Source: Bolinopsis microptera
Taxonomy: Eukaryota; Ctenophora; Tentaculata; Lobata; Bolinopsidae
Direction: 5' to 3'
DNA length: 60,000 nucleotides
NCBI RefSeq assembly: GCF_026151205.1
Contig: NC_087073.1
Coordinates: 5,603,001-5,663,000 of the forward strand
Shown: in pieces, positions 49,201 through 58,750 of the stretch
How the letters are laid out: each line of letters starts with the position of its first letter
How positions within the stretch are numbered: position 1 is the first letter of the stretch
Notes under the pieces: generated by a model
What the model was told of the DNA's origin: nothing
Seen by the model: the letters and a program-made list of their open reading frames with translations, nothing else
Database searches by the model: none
Program-made: the position numbers and the translations under genes

Positions 49201-49600
49201 TACCTGCTTGCCACTTATTGTCAAATTGCTGAAAGTTTATGAAGCGATATTTGTGTGATTTCCCATCATCATCTGTAAAATGCAAAACTGAATCCTCAAA
49301 GTGACGACATTTTGTTTCTTGCACAGCGAGAATGTCTATTTTACGATAATAGCAATCTCTCAAAAGTTCATCCCGTTTAACTGGAGAAGTAATACCCAGG
49401 ACATTAAAAGTAGCTAGAGTGAAGATTAGTGCTGTGCTTCTTCTTTTGCGTTCTGATGTAGATAATCTACTCTGTACGTTGCCGCCAGAGCATCTGCCGA
49501 AATCACTCGAACAGGCCATCCTAAAAAATACAAAAAATACAAAAATTATACGCATTTTTTGCCAAAACTCACGCCACATACCACAAAAATATAATTACAT
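46250..49600 (-). mobile_element. Apparently full-length RTE-like LINE
   Basis: The element extends from about 49600 (5' end on the minus strand, boundary uncertain) to a TAC-rich microsatellite tail with TACTACTACTA near 46260. It has a single large ORF without frameshift. It lies between kinase-like copy 1 and the piggyBac fragment. Target duplication was not resolved. Confidence 0.8.
46358..49519 (-). CDS. LINE endonuclease/reverse transcriptase ORF (RTE-like)
   Basis: 1,053 codons from MACSSDFGRCSGG (ATG complement 49517-49519); a longer start 20 codons upstream is possible. The N-terminal APE-type endonuclease shows TLATFNVLGIT, ILAVQETKC, YILGDFNSRLG, SQIDYVLCS and SDHKIVITRF. The reverse transcriptase shows NIRPLTLSNCSRKLLSMI, SAYKRGRSCGDIIWSQRML, MSIDMSSAFDTISRE (first catalytic Asp), TGAFQGDALSG and GYSDDIDF (catalytic DD, with Ser in place of the usual Ala of YADD). 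It ends in GRRGRPCLNLLDVIRKDL and LALDREEWKKL, typical of RTE-like LINEs; there is no RNase H. It copies its own mRNA into nicked chromosomal DNA. All catalytic residues seen are intact, so it may be a recent or active insertion. Confidence 0.92.
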   Translation of the reverse strand: MACSSDFGRCSGGNVQSRLSTSERKRRSTALIFTLATFNVLGITSPVKRDELLRDCYYRKIDILAVQETKCRHFEDSVLHFTDDDGKSHKYRFINFQQFDNKWQAGIGFLVNSVYTNYIKCYNSISDRVAYLDLEIPSKSGKPRLCRVINAYGHTQVNCDKYPQRRDYFYKFLGKAVDIPSSWDLYILGDFNSRLGKLSHSDIVFGYNDFMGMYGSGKRNSNGEHLLNFLVDKKLFACNTSFQHPVRHITTRIGFMKDYSAPKNSHRTLPYYSQIDYVLCSSRLKKLLVNSRSYGGTLVKSDHKIVITRFNFSDAHLVFPKQKPKMHFDITTLVSNPAAKMHYNNTLNDILTDSPVNPNPEEEMNSLFHNVHKAAEVSIGYLPRKRPKNFCNDLEIREMSDEKKVLQALLNQNNTSEDRSVIRTKINRIQNDARKRIKLLQEEHADTLAEEINETDSSRAYFAATRQLAGIKRAPTISVHDENSNFIGTDTGKAATLKNHFEEKFTAKHTVEPIDTFFDQPSPLADPITAIEVEIAAKALKNGRATGPDDIPSELIKYANRSVFQKYADCINTAFETNTTITSIGKGNITPLQKPKKPLGPAANIRPLTLSNCSRKLLSMITLKRIQGKLDQYTGPTQSAYKRGRSCGDIIWSQRMLTSVVLRKHWSYHRMSIDMSSAFDTISRETVLNVLEDAGCTSDEIRMVRLLLSNTVLKVKVNNTVSIEFQSTTGAFQGDALSGNLFTVVEAAALIHLRSVLSQVSSTPYPVNHPIPNPPISEEFMPLETGYSDDIDFNNTELAPLKEMLPIAKDIFQQWDLHINSSKTEFVHFYLADPKPTVKRKVIVGKVYRGDEEWRSNKTLGSLMCTVKDIKNRIFLGNVAFSKFQKVWMKSKISVQRKIKIYEAQVVSILLYNCNSWAAPLASLNELDIAHRKHLRRILNIRWPTGVISNEALYARCYVTPLSVRVSKFRWRMLGHILRGQEDSPAYTSMLFAINSDIFMEGRRGRPCLNLLDVIRKDLTSRNLDIRLKNLTDFEDLRFLALDREEWKKLEDG

Positions 49601-49619
49601 TTACATTTTGAAGTTCCAA

Positions 49620-50480
49620 AGCTGAGCTAAATAGTTAATTATCATTTATCAGCTATGATGTATGACAACAGGAACAGTAACCACAAACGATTACATGATA
49701 TCGATAATTATGAAACATTTTGCTTTCTTCTCATCTTTCTTGCCAAGACCACATATGCATATTAGAAACGCACTGACGTTGCACGCTATTACGCGTTACT
49801 TAACTGTTATGTTACTGAATTTTGTATCTACATCAAATATCTATATCGAGGGATTAGAAATTTCATCGATTACAGAAGGTGTGAAACCAAATGTGTTTTG
49901 AAACTTTGGAGTTTCTAGCTCAAAGCGCTGTCACTTTGTGACGACAATCTAGTAAAAAAAGGGAGCATCATGCCACACCCTCTGTAAATGTAATCAATGA
50001 AATTTTACGAAACTTTCAGGAAATCTAAGTTTGACCCATATCCATATTCTCTGTAAGTGTAATTTATGTGCAATATTGACAGTTGAATTACGGTAGTTAT
50101 TATAAAGGGTTGCGTGTGGGCAGTTACTATAAAATGGGCCACCCTTATCTTTCTAACTCTAAGATGCGTGTAGGTCTATCAATAAGTGTGGATGTGTAAT
50201 TAGATTTACTTGGGCTGAGTTCTAACAGTCCACCTTTGTACGAATTTGAAGAGAGAACTGAGAACGTTTTTTCCAATTCTAGGTAGATATAATGCGGTAA
50301 GTATAAAATAAAATGATCGCTTTCAGGATTCAGTAAAAGTAAATAAAAATAAAACTTGAATTAACAGACAGTTAGATAAAACATATTGTCGAAAGATAAC
50401 ACAGACAATGTTATAATCTTATAATTCATGCACTGATTAAATGTAACTGTAAGGTTATGATAACAGACTGATAACAGACT
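49620..50480. other. Spacer with degenerate repeat
   Basis: Contains at 49895-50120 a diverged relative of the repeat in SARS1 intron 1 (GCATCATGCCACACC, GAAATTTTACGAAACTTT). No gene. Confidence 0.5.
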
Positions 50481-50487
50481 TGACGTA

Positions 50488-51040
50488 TTATAGAGATTTA
50501 AAACATGAAATACAGAGCTTGATCGAGTGCTTTTTAGTGCATTTCACTACCCCAAATTTCTCGCACAATTTGGACGACTTGGTTAAACTGTTCTTTCCTC
50601 GGTACCGCCCTGCAGCTTCACTTATGTCTCTAAGCTCGACAATACAGGAACCACAACGTGTTGGTGTCTGGTTACTTTGTCCCTTGAACGGAAAAACATC
50701 ATCGGAGCCGGAGGGTGCCGAGGACTCCTTGGTTGCTGCCATCAGGTATCTGTTGTCTTTCGTAACCAGATACATTTTCACCAGGTTGTCAGGAGTCAGA
50801 CCTGCTGTTCCCTTTTTCTCCCGGTACGGGTTGATGAGCCCCGTTGCCAACTTCTTCCCGAACGAAAAACTGTAAACTGGGCGAGGGTTCCCGCCGTTAT
50901 TGAGTGTCACCAAAGTCTGTACGTTGACTCTGGTGGTATCCATTACATACAAGAAAAAAGCAAATGACCATCGCCGGGACTTGGGTTTGGTGCAGTATTT
51001 TCCTGTCCCGAATCGGGAATCCATATTGTCTGTCCCTGTA
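50488..51040 (-). pseudogene. piggyBac-like transposase, C-terminal fragment
   Basis: A 178-codon open frame. TDNMDSRFGTGKYC, KSRRWSFAFFLYVMDTTRVN and FGKKLATGLINP fit the end of the piggyBac DDE domain and its following helices. The tail RCGSCIVELRD, LCEKFGVVKCTKKHSIKLC and CISCF is the Cys-rich C-terminal finger of piggyBac/PGBD proteins. The catalytic part upstream is missing; the open frame begins just after an acceptor-like CAG, so this may be a last exon stranded by a duplication. Beyond it the sequence is kinase-array 3' flank. Confidence 0.82.
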
Positions 51041-51049
51041 TTTGTATAA

Positions 51050-51175
51050 ATATGGTAAGCATGCTAATTAATACAGAAATCAATTATCAATCAAGTTTAA
51101 GTCTTTTTGAGTAAAGTTTAAGTCTTTCTTTATACCCCATGCATAGTCCATGCTTATTTGAAATATCTATTTTTA
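51050..51175. repeat. Duplicated 3' flank of kinase-like genes
   Basis: ATGGTAAGCATGCTAATTA, AATCAATTATCAATCAAGTT and AGTCTTTTTGAGTAAAGTTT recur at 53868-53990 downstream of copy 3, which shows the duplicated unit included flanking DNA. Confidence 0.9.
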
Positions 51176-51472
51176 GGTTAAATACTGCGAGGGCTCCTTG
51201 TCAATCTTATTGACTAAATCTACCAGACCATTTATATATTTCCAATGTTCTGGATACTTCTCCAGCATCCTAAGAACTGTAGCTCCCCCTTCTTCGGTAT
51301 TGATGTCCGCATCTGATACCGCATTATATAGTTCTGCATTTTGCATCGGGACAAAACTGACAACGACAAATTCTTGCATCACCGAGCTGAGCATGAAATG
51401 TGTGAAGTCAAAGAACACCACTTTGTCGATTTTATCTGAAATCGCAATATTGAGCGGCTGAAAATGCTTCAC
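51173..51472 (-). pseudogene. Truncated and internally deleted EcKinase/CHK-like copy
   Basis: Begins at FQPLNIAISDKIDKVVFFDF, reaches SSVMQEF, then jumps in frame to SFVPMQNAELYNAVSDAD and runs to the normal end SQYLT. About 60 codons of the middle are missing. It sits 60 bp downstream of full-length copy 2, with the same junction sequence (AAAAGTTTAAAAGTTTCTTA) as the truncated copy downstream of copy 1. Confidence 0.85.
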
Positions 51473-51532
51473 TTTGACAAAAGTTTAAAAGTTTCTTATC
51501 CCATAGTCCATGCTTATTTGAAAGATCTATCT

Positions 51533-52804
51533 TTAGGTTAAATACTGCGAGAACTCCTTGTCAATCTTATTGACTAAATCTACCAGACCATTTATATATT
51601 TCCAATGTTCTGGATACTTCTCCAGCATCCTAAGAACTGTAGCTCCCCCTTCTTCAGTATTGATGTCCGCATCTGATACTGCATTATATAGTTCTGCATT
51701 TTGCATTGGGACGAAACTGTAGATGAAAAATCTCCACTGTATGTAGGTAAACCTAGTGAGGTTAAACTCCGCAATGAGTTGCTCGCGAGAAACTACCAGT
51801 TTGAACCGCGATATGCTTTCTATAAACGAGTCAATATAGACTTCAAGGAGTTGCTCATGGTGAGGATCGAGGTTTATACAAATTGCCATGTATCGTTGGA
51901 ATTCTAGCATCACCGAGCTAAGCATAAAGTGCGTGAAGTCGAAGAACACCACTTGGTCGATTTTATCTGAAATCGCAATGTTGAGCGGCTGAAAATCTCC
52001 AAGAACAGGGCCCCAAAGGTTGTTTTCTGTTAAAAGTACTTCATCCACGCAGATAACGGGATTTTGACTCATTTGCCATCTTATAAGTTTGTCTACTAAA
52101 TTTATATTACACCGTTCCTTCAAGTAAGTGTGTTCCTTCGCACTGCTATTTGTAAGAAGTAACTTCAAAATCTTAACAGTGACTGAAGATGAACATACGT
52201 TCCCTAGTATCATGCACCCATCGGTAACGTATTTCTTCGTTATCTCTATGTTTACGAACGGTTCAAATGGCCGGTGTTTGTTGGCGCTGCGTATTTTGTC
52301 TTCTTTCCATGCGTAGAATATACCGCTAAGCTCTGCCCGTTTCTGCAAAATAAGTACTGCCTCCTCAAGTTCGTTTCTTGGTGGTATTCTTTGCGGAACA
52401 CGGCACTGTTTTTCTGAAAGGTCCTGAAGAACCAAAAAACTTTCGTCCTCAGTCTCCTTATAGCCATAATATTCAACGAAGCAGGAATCTATGATATCTG
52501 CTGTCACACCCTCATGTGTTTCCAGGAAGCTCCTAATCTCCGTTAGAAAGTTCTGGTAGAAATTACCTTCCCACTTCAGAGCGTCAACACTGCTTCCGGT
52601 ACCCTTCAAGAGAGGATCCCGTCCCTCCCTGCTCACCTTCTTCACAAACACTTTCTTTTCCTCCCCATTTTCTAAGTGAATTGAGAATCTGAACGGTATT
52701 GCCTCATGCCCCGGTATCGAATCAAAAGGGAGACTCTTGATTTGGTTCGGGGACTTCAGTAAAAACAGTTCAGTCAGATATTCCGTGAGTGTAGAATCCA
52801 CCAT
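51533..52804 (-). CDS. EcKinase/CHK-like protein, copy 2
   Basis: An intact 423-codon intronless gene. Residue positions: VFVKKVS with candidate ATP Lys near 55, LVLQDLS at 124-130, catalytic loop VLGDFQPLNIAI with Asp 270 and Asn 275, VVFFDF with Asp 289. The standard HGDxxxxN of the family reads LGDxxxxN, so only the His is replaced. Length fits EcKinase-like proteins (about 400). It differs from copy 3 at only about 20 residues and more strongly from copy 1, mainly in residues 60-75 and 165-260. Start as in the other copies (MVDSTLTEYLTELFLLKSP). Function unknown; a small-molecule kinase is the family expectation. Confidence 0.8.
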   Translation of the reverse strand: MVDSTLTEYLTELFLLKSPNQIKSLPFDSIPGHEAIPFRFSIHLENGEEKKVFVKKVSREGRDPLLKGTGSSVDALKWEGNFYQNFLTEIRSFLETHEGVTADIIDSCFVEYYGYKETEDESFLVLQDLSEKQCRVPQRIPPRNELEEAVLILQKRAELSGIFYAWKEDKIRSANKHRPFEPFVNIEITKKYVTDGCMILGNVCSSSVTVKILKLLLTNSSAKEHTYLKERCNINLVDKLIRWQMSQNPVICVDEVLLTENNLWGPVLGDFQPLNIAISDKIDQVVFFDFTHFMLSSVMLEFQRYMAICINLDPHHEQLLEVYIDSFIESISRFKLVVSREQLIAEFNLTRFTYIQWRFFIYSFVPMQNAELYNAVSDADINTEEGGATVLRMLEKYPEHWKYINGLVDLVNKIDKEFSQYLT

Positions 52805-53980
52805 CTGATTGAAAATGGTTGGTTAATTTTGCTTTCTTATTACTATGAGGAGTCGTTCACATTTATTATTTATATGCGTATTACATCTTTAAATAATGTG
52901 CAGCGAGCAAATTGATTTGAAAAGTTTTTCGAAGTCATTTGATATTTCATCGAATCCTAAAATCAATACGAAACATTTTTAAACGAGATGGACATGTATC
53001 CAAGGAAAATGGAATTGCAGGGTTTTCATAAAATTTGTTGATTGGTCTTTCAATTGGCAACTGCGATAAACGGTTAAAAAATCTTTATTTATTATAATTG
53101 ATTAAAATTTGATCAATATACATTTCGACTAGTCATGAGGACTCAGATGAAACTCTGCAATAAGTTAATCGCGAGAAATTTCTACTCGGGACAGCGTGTT
53201 GCTGTCAACAAACGAGTCACTATAAACTTTAAGGAGTTGATCAAACTAGCCAGCTAAATTGTCCGTACGAGTGAGAATTCGAAGGTTGGACAAGGATCAT
53301 ATTCATAATATAATATTCATGAAACTACCGGACACGATGTATGGGGACTGGCCACCCCATGGCAACATTAAAATATATCGACTCTGTTACATCGTTTTCT
53401 GTTAATATAAAACTCCGTAACAAATTGAACTGGGATCTGGAAATACTATACCTTAGTAATAGTTCAATAAAATATGATAAAGTAATGTATAACTAATGAC
53501 TAGAAGTAATGTATAACTAGAAGTAAAAGTCTGAAAGAATATAGAAAACAAAATAATATACTGCTTGAAAGCTAAATAATAAACTGTGAAAGAGCTGTAG
53601 TCAACGTGAATAAATATGCAAGCCTTAAGAACTTACATATTTGTAGAGCTTACATATTTGTAGAACTTACATATTTGTAGAGAATGCTGGGATTTGTCTA
53701 AATGCAATTATGTTATTTCTAGGAACTTTAAGTTCCTAGAAATAATTTACATCCTAGGCATATTGCAGAAAAGCTGGTAATATAAATGGAATGATTCAAC
53801 GCTGTCTGAAAATCTTCAAAAATTACTACATAAAATATCAACTAATTAAAATAAATATAAAATATGGTAAGCATGCTAATTAGTACATAAATCAATTATC
53901 AATCAAGTTTAAGTCTTTTTGAGTAAAGTTTAAGTCTTTCTTACCCCATGATAGTCCATGCTTATTTGAAAGATCTATCT
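52805..53980. other. Spacer between kinase-like copies 2 and 3
   Basis: Holds a degenerate kinase relic (next entry), three copies of a 21-bp repeat (ACTTACATATTTGTAGAG) at about 53631-53683, and a near-perfect palindrome TTCTAGGAACTTTAAGTTCC at about 53717-53742. Confidence 0.6.
53148..53255 (-). pseudogene. Degenerate relic of the kinase-like gene
   Basis: The stretch AAACTCTGCAATAAGTTAAT, CGCGAGAAATTTCTAC, AACGAGTCACTATAAACTTT, AAGGAGTTGATC aligns with the VYIDSFIESISRF-to-AEF coding region of the intact copies (AAACTCCGCAATGAGTTGCT and so on). It is clearly older than the other fragments. Confidence 0.7.
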
Positions 53981-55252
53981 TTATGTTAAATACTGCGAGG
54001 GCTCCTTGTCAATCTTATTGACTAAATCTACCAGACCATTTATATATTTCCAATGTTCTGGATACTTCTCCAGCATCCTAAGAACTGTAGCTTCCCCTTC
54101 TTCAGTACTGATATCCGCATCTGATACTGCATTATATAGTTCTGCATTTTGCATTGGGACGAAACTGTACATGAAAAATCTCCACTGTATGTAGTTAAAC
54201 CTAGTGAGGTTAAACTCCGCAATGAGTTGCTCGCGAGAAACTACCAGTTTGAACCGCGATATGCTTTCTATAAACGAGTCAATATAGACTTCAAGGAGTT
54301 GCTCACGGTGAGGATCAAGGTTTATACAAATTGCCATGTATCGCTGGAATTCTAGCATCACCGAGCTAAGCATAAAGTGTGTGAAGTCAAAAAACACCAC
54401 TTGGTCGATTTTATCTGAAATCGCAATGTTGAGCGGCTGAAAATCTCCAAGAACAGGGCCCCAAAGGTTGTTTTCTGTTAAAAGTACTTCATCCACGCAG
54501 ATAACGGGATTTTGACTCATTTGCCATCTTATAAGTTTGTCAAGTGAATTTATATTACACCGTTCCTTCAAGTTAGTGTGTTCCTTCGCACTGCTATTTG
54601 TAAGAAGTAACTTCAAAATCTTAACAGTGACTGAAGATGAACATACGTTCCTTAGTATCCTGCACCCATCGGTAACGTATTTCTTCGTTATCTCTATGTT
54701 TACGAACGGTTCAAATGGCCGGTGTTTGTTTGCGCTGCGTATTTTGTCTTCTTTCCATGCGTAGAATATACCGCTAAGCTCTGCCCGTTTCTGCAAAATA
54801 AGTACTGCCTCCTCAAGTTCATTTCTTGGTGGTATTCTTTGCGGAACACGGCACTGCTTTTCTGAAAGGTCCTGAAGAACCAAAACATACTCCCCCTCAG
54901 TCCCCTTATAGCCATAATATTCAACGAAGCAGGAATCTATGATATCTGCTGTCACACCCTCATGTATTTCCAGGAAGCTCCTTATCTCCGGTAGAAAGTT
55001 CTGGTAGAAATTACCTTCCCACTTCAGAGCGTCAACACTGCTTCCGGTACCCTTCAAGAGAGGATCCCGTCCCTCCCTGCTCACCTTCTTCACAAACACT
55101 TTCTTTTCCTCCCCATTTTCTAAGTGAATTGCGAATCTGAACGGTATTGCCTCCTTCCCCGGTATCGAATCAAAGGGGAGACTCTTGATTTGGTTCGGGG
55201 ACTTCAGTAAAAACAGTTCAGTCAGATATTCCGTGAGTGTAGAATCCACCAT
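53981..55252 (-). CDS. EcKinase/CHK-like protein, copy 3
   Basis: An intact 423-codon intronless gene, close twin of copy 2. Catalytic loop VLGDFQPLNIAI and VVFFDF are unchanged, again with Leu in place of the family His. Differences cluster around residues 116-125 (KGTEGEYV against KETEDESF). Its 5' flank matches the other copies for about 35 bp and then diverges; its 3' flank matches the flank at 51050. It is the outermost gene of the array. Confidence 0.8.
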   Translation of the reverse strand: MVDSTLTEYLTELFLLKSPNQIKSLPFDSIPGKEAIPFRFAIHLENGEEKKVFVKKVSREGRDPLLKGTGSSVDALKWEGNFYQNFLPEIRSFLEIHEGVTADIIDSCFVEYYGYKGTEGEYVLVLQDLSEKQCRVPQRIPPRNELEEAVLILQKRAELSGIFYAWKEDKIRSANKHRPFEPFVNIEITKKYVTDGCRILRNVCSSSVTVKILKLLLTNSSAKEHTNLKERCNINSLDKLIRWQMSQNPVICVDEVLLTENNLWGPVLGDFQPLNIAISDKIDQVVFFDFTHFMLSSVMLEFQRYMAICINLDPHREQLLEVYIDSFIESISRFKLVVSREQLIAEFNLTRFNYIQWRFFMYSFVPMQNAELYNAVSDADISTEEGEATVLRMLEKYPEHWKYINGLVDLVNKIDKEPSQYLT

Positions 55253-55897
55253 CTGATTGAAAATGGTTGGTTAATTTTGCTGGACCATATTACCTACATC
55301 GATTATTAATTAGACTGTTGTTTTGCTTAATCGAATGAAGCTGATTCTCATATAGTGCAAAAGTGAACGTCCCCCTTAAATCGTTCATTCGTATGATTTT
55401 GAATGTTGAGCATTATAAAGTGAATTAAAATAGGATTCTAAGTCTAAATCTAGGTCCTAAATACTAAATAGGCTCGGGGGTCGGCTAAGTTCGGTCAGAT
55501 CACTGGTCCTAGTTTGTAATCTTGAAATCAGGGTTTCACAAGTTTCACAACAAATTGAGGCTGGACTCCCAGCTTAAAAAGATTATAATCAGTGAAAGAA
55601 ATTCAAGGAATTCAACTAGCCAAGAAATTCAACTAACCAAGAAATTCAACTAATCAGATATTTTTCGAGTGGGTTTATGATGGAAAAGAAAAGAGCATAA
55701 AAACTGTGTAACTATAAACTATGAGTCTCTGTGACCTGTCCTTTGTAATATAAAGATATAATAACATTACATAAAATTACACGAATAAATTATTCACGTT
55801 ATTGAATCCCTTCGAAATCTACATCCTATTTTAATGGATGGCATGTTTATCAGCATTGAAAAATTTGTTCAACTAAATTTCAAAACAAATATTATAT
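55253..55897. other. Region upstream of kinase-like copy 3
   Basis: No gene. A 19-bp repeat (AAGAAATTCAACTAACC) occurs three times at about 55595-55655. Confidence 0.4.
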
Positions 55898-57027
55898 ACA
55901 GGGTGTAGTGGGCCAATAGTCAGTGTGCAAACGTCGGGTCTTATTATAGTTATATACCTCCGCCGCGTTTTATATTTGAGAGTTTTTGCTTTGCAGTTGG
56001 CATACTGTACTTACTTGTTCGAGAAATGACGAAGTTATCAAGCATTTTGACTCAGACTTGCAGGTCATGCTCATTGACATCCGGATCTGACACTGGACAA
56101 ACTGATCGTCTAGAAGCCGAATCATGGGCATACTAACAGTAACAGGGGGCGACCTTACTTAGCATTACTAGATAACCTAAAAGCAGATACTGGGCTGAAG
56201 TCAGTATATGAGATAGCTAGACTGATGGACAGAAAACTGTGGAGAACGGCTGTAGGACTGTAGAGCGGGGGACTGTAGAGCGGGGGACTCCGGACTCTAG
56301 AGCGGACTTGGTCAAAAGTAGGACCCTAGAGCGGAGTCAAATCGCCAGGGTAGGACTCTAGAGCGGAAATCCCTAACAGGACCCATACTATGAGGACTCT
56401 AGAGTGGTACCCACCAGGGGTGTGCGCCGCCGCCGAGTTTTTAGCCCACGCCGCTCACCGCTGCGCCGAACAATTTATCGGCGGCGCAAACGGCGTGAAC
56501 GTGGTATTTTTAAAATTTGAATTTTTAAAAAATTACTCAAAAAAATTTAATGAAAAAATTTGAAAATTATATCGAACGCGTATTACCGAGGCATAATTCG
56601 AGGCATAATTGCTGAATATAATTATAAAATCCCTATAGCATGTCTGACGTCAAGTAGTTTGATGTAGCATATGCAATGTTTCATGAAATTGTGAATTCCT
56701 GTCATACGATCAACGATGAATTGAACTTGAGGTGAAATTTGCAACTGTCTAAACCTTATTAATACTAAGTCAATCCTTTACCTAAGCAATGAATTTCCAT
56801 TTTGTCGAGTCACAACTGAAACTGCCAATTGTCCACAGGCCACGCCGCCGAACGCCGCCGCCGCCGCTAATTTTGGCCACGCCGCCGCCGATTTTGGTAG
56901 AACACGGCGGCGCACACGGTGTGGCACACCACTGGTCATACCAGAAAGAATTATTTCGATTGGGCACTCAGTGACTGAGCCATTAAGGCCAACGTTTGCA
57001 CACTGACTTTTGGCCCACCCTGTTTTA
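55898..57027. mobile_element. Terminal-inverted-repeat element with nested insert
   Basis: Left end: ACAGGGTG, then GGGCCAATAGTCAGTGTGCA, AACGT (55898-55934). Right end: ACGTTTGCACACTGACTTTT, GGCCCACCCTGT (56990-57025). These are inverted repeats of about 32 bp. The termini resemble Tc1/mariner-type ends. Inside lie GACTNTAGAGCGG repeats at 56250-56405 and a second nested element (next entry). No transposase frame. Confidence 0.8.
56410..56937. mobile_element. Nested GC-rich inverted-repeat element, hAT-like
   Basis: The ends CAGGGGTGTGCGCCGCCGCC (56415) and CGGCGGCGCACACGGTGTGG, CACACCACTG (56908-56937) are inverted. CAG(T/G)GGTGTG termini are typical of many hAT elements. The flanking 8 bases on the two sides do not match exactly, so a target duplication is not confirmed. 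GCC/GGC runs contrast sharply with the AT-rich middle. Confidence 0.6.
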
Positions 57028-57540
57028 TTATGCAATAATTAATGACTTTGTAGCGTGACTCGGACTCGATTTTTTTTCCACTTCCTCCAGAGACCATACG
57101 TTACCTGGCACGCTAATCCCTGTAAAATAGACTAGCAAGCTAGGTAATCGGAATCCAGACACAGAAATAGAGCCGAAAGAAACATGTTAATTCATTAAGT
57201 ACAATTTTAGTTGTGTCATTAAATTTATAACTTATGTTTAAAAGTTCACGTTGATGTTATTGTGAAGGTTAAATTGGATAGTGCGTAGTGTGTAGGTACT
57301 CAGTCAACACATCAAAAATGGGAATATGGGTGGTAATTGCGATGTACCTACAAGAATATATGCTGCACTTTCTATAAGACGGTGGTATTACTACCAAGTT
57401 ACTAGTAAACGTATTCGTACGAATAAAAATCAATCTACAAAATATGCTCTATACATTCATAATACAACTGCAAGCAAGTGTTGTATGTGTATATTGGCAT
57501 GCTTGTATCGATATCATTCTTAAAATTGAAATGCTTGATG
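57028..57540. other. Intergenic region
   Basis: No recognised gene or repeat. Confidence 0.3.
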
Positions 57541-57544
57541 TCAG

Positions 57545-57815
57545 CCTGCGAGCACAATTAGAGCGACTCAAGAATTTTACTTGACATCAAGGGCTCATTA
57601 TCTTTCTGCAATAGAGCACCGTTATCATCTACTTCACCTGGACTAGCTGGACAAGCAAGAAATAAGCGAACAAACTCGATCTTACGTTCATTAAATTTCA
57701 CATCAAGATCCCACTCTTCAACACTTCAGTGCAAATAGGCAACAAATTTCTTAATCTGTCTTCATCATCATCATCCACAAAATCAGCATAATCTGCATAT
57801 TCCCACACTTATTGA
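57545..57815 (-). pseudogene. Degenerate RTE-like reverse transcriptase relic
   Basis: On the minus strand, EYADYADFVDDDDEDRLRNL (the YADD region) is followed, after a frameshift, by EEWDLDVKFNERKIEFVRLF and later MSSKILESL. These align with QQWDLHINSSKTEFVHFYL and RSNKTLGSL of the intact LINE at 46.4-49.5 kb, so this is an old, diverged relative. Confidence 0.75.
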
Positions 57816-58169
57816 TACTGGTATGACAAGGCGTTCTTTTAACTTGCTGATGATAATATCTAGACATGATATCGATCCAACATTCAGAGCTGACGGTATA
57901 TGAGCGTTTTCGCGATTTTTATATTTAACGCAAACACTTTCTCTATTTCACATGTGCACACCCTGTACACTTTCCACCTGATGTTACAACATACCATGTC
58001 ATCTGCATTGCACGAGGTACACACAATACCCCGCCAGCTGAAAGCAATGTTAGCCAGATCTCTCATTGTACGCAGTATCACGTGACCATGGGTACTCTCT
58101 TTAGATTAATTGTTAGACTGTATGCCTTTTGTCAGACTCCTCCGCCTCCACACTTGGCCTACTTTGCTT
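57816..58169. other. Spacer left of the GT microsatellite
   Basis: No supported gene. Confidence 0.3.
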
Positions 58170-58499
<330 letters not shown>

Positions 58500-58750
58500 G
58501 TCTCAGAACGCAGATTTAAACGTTAATTTCCACCTGGGGTCTCGACTGTCAATTCGTTTAAAGCTGCCTTTATTTGGTATTATCTTGTGGGATAATTTAA
58601 TCAAATTCAAGCTATTCACGCGTATATACTCGCATATATTAGTAATGGTATATTTGCATATTGACACATTTGGCAGGTTTGTCTAGCAAATTAATGCCAA
58701 CTCTGGTTCTATTGACGTCACGATAATTTCAAATCGGTTCAGGTTTAAAA

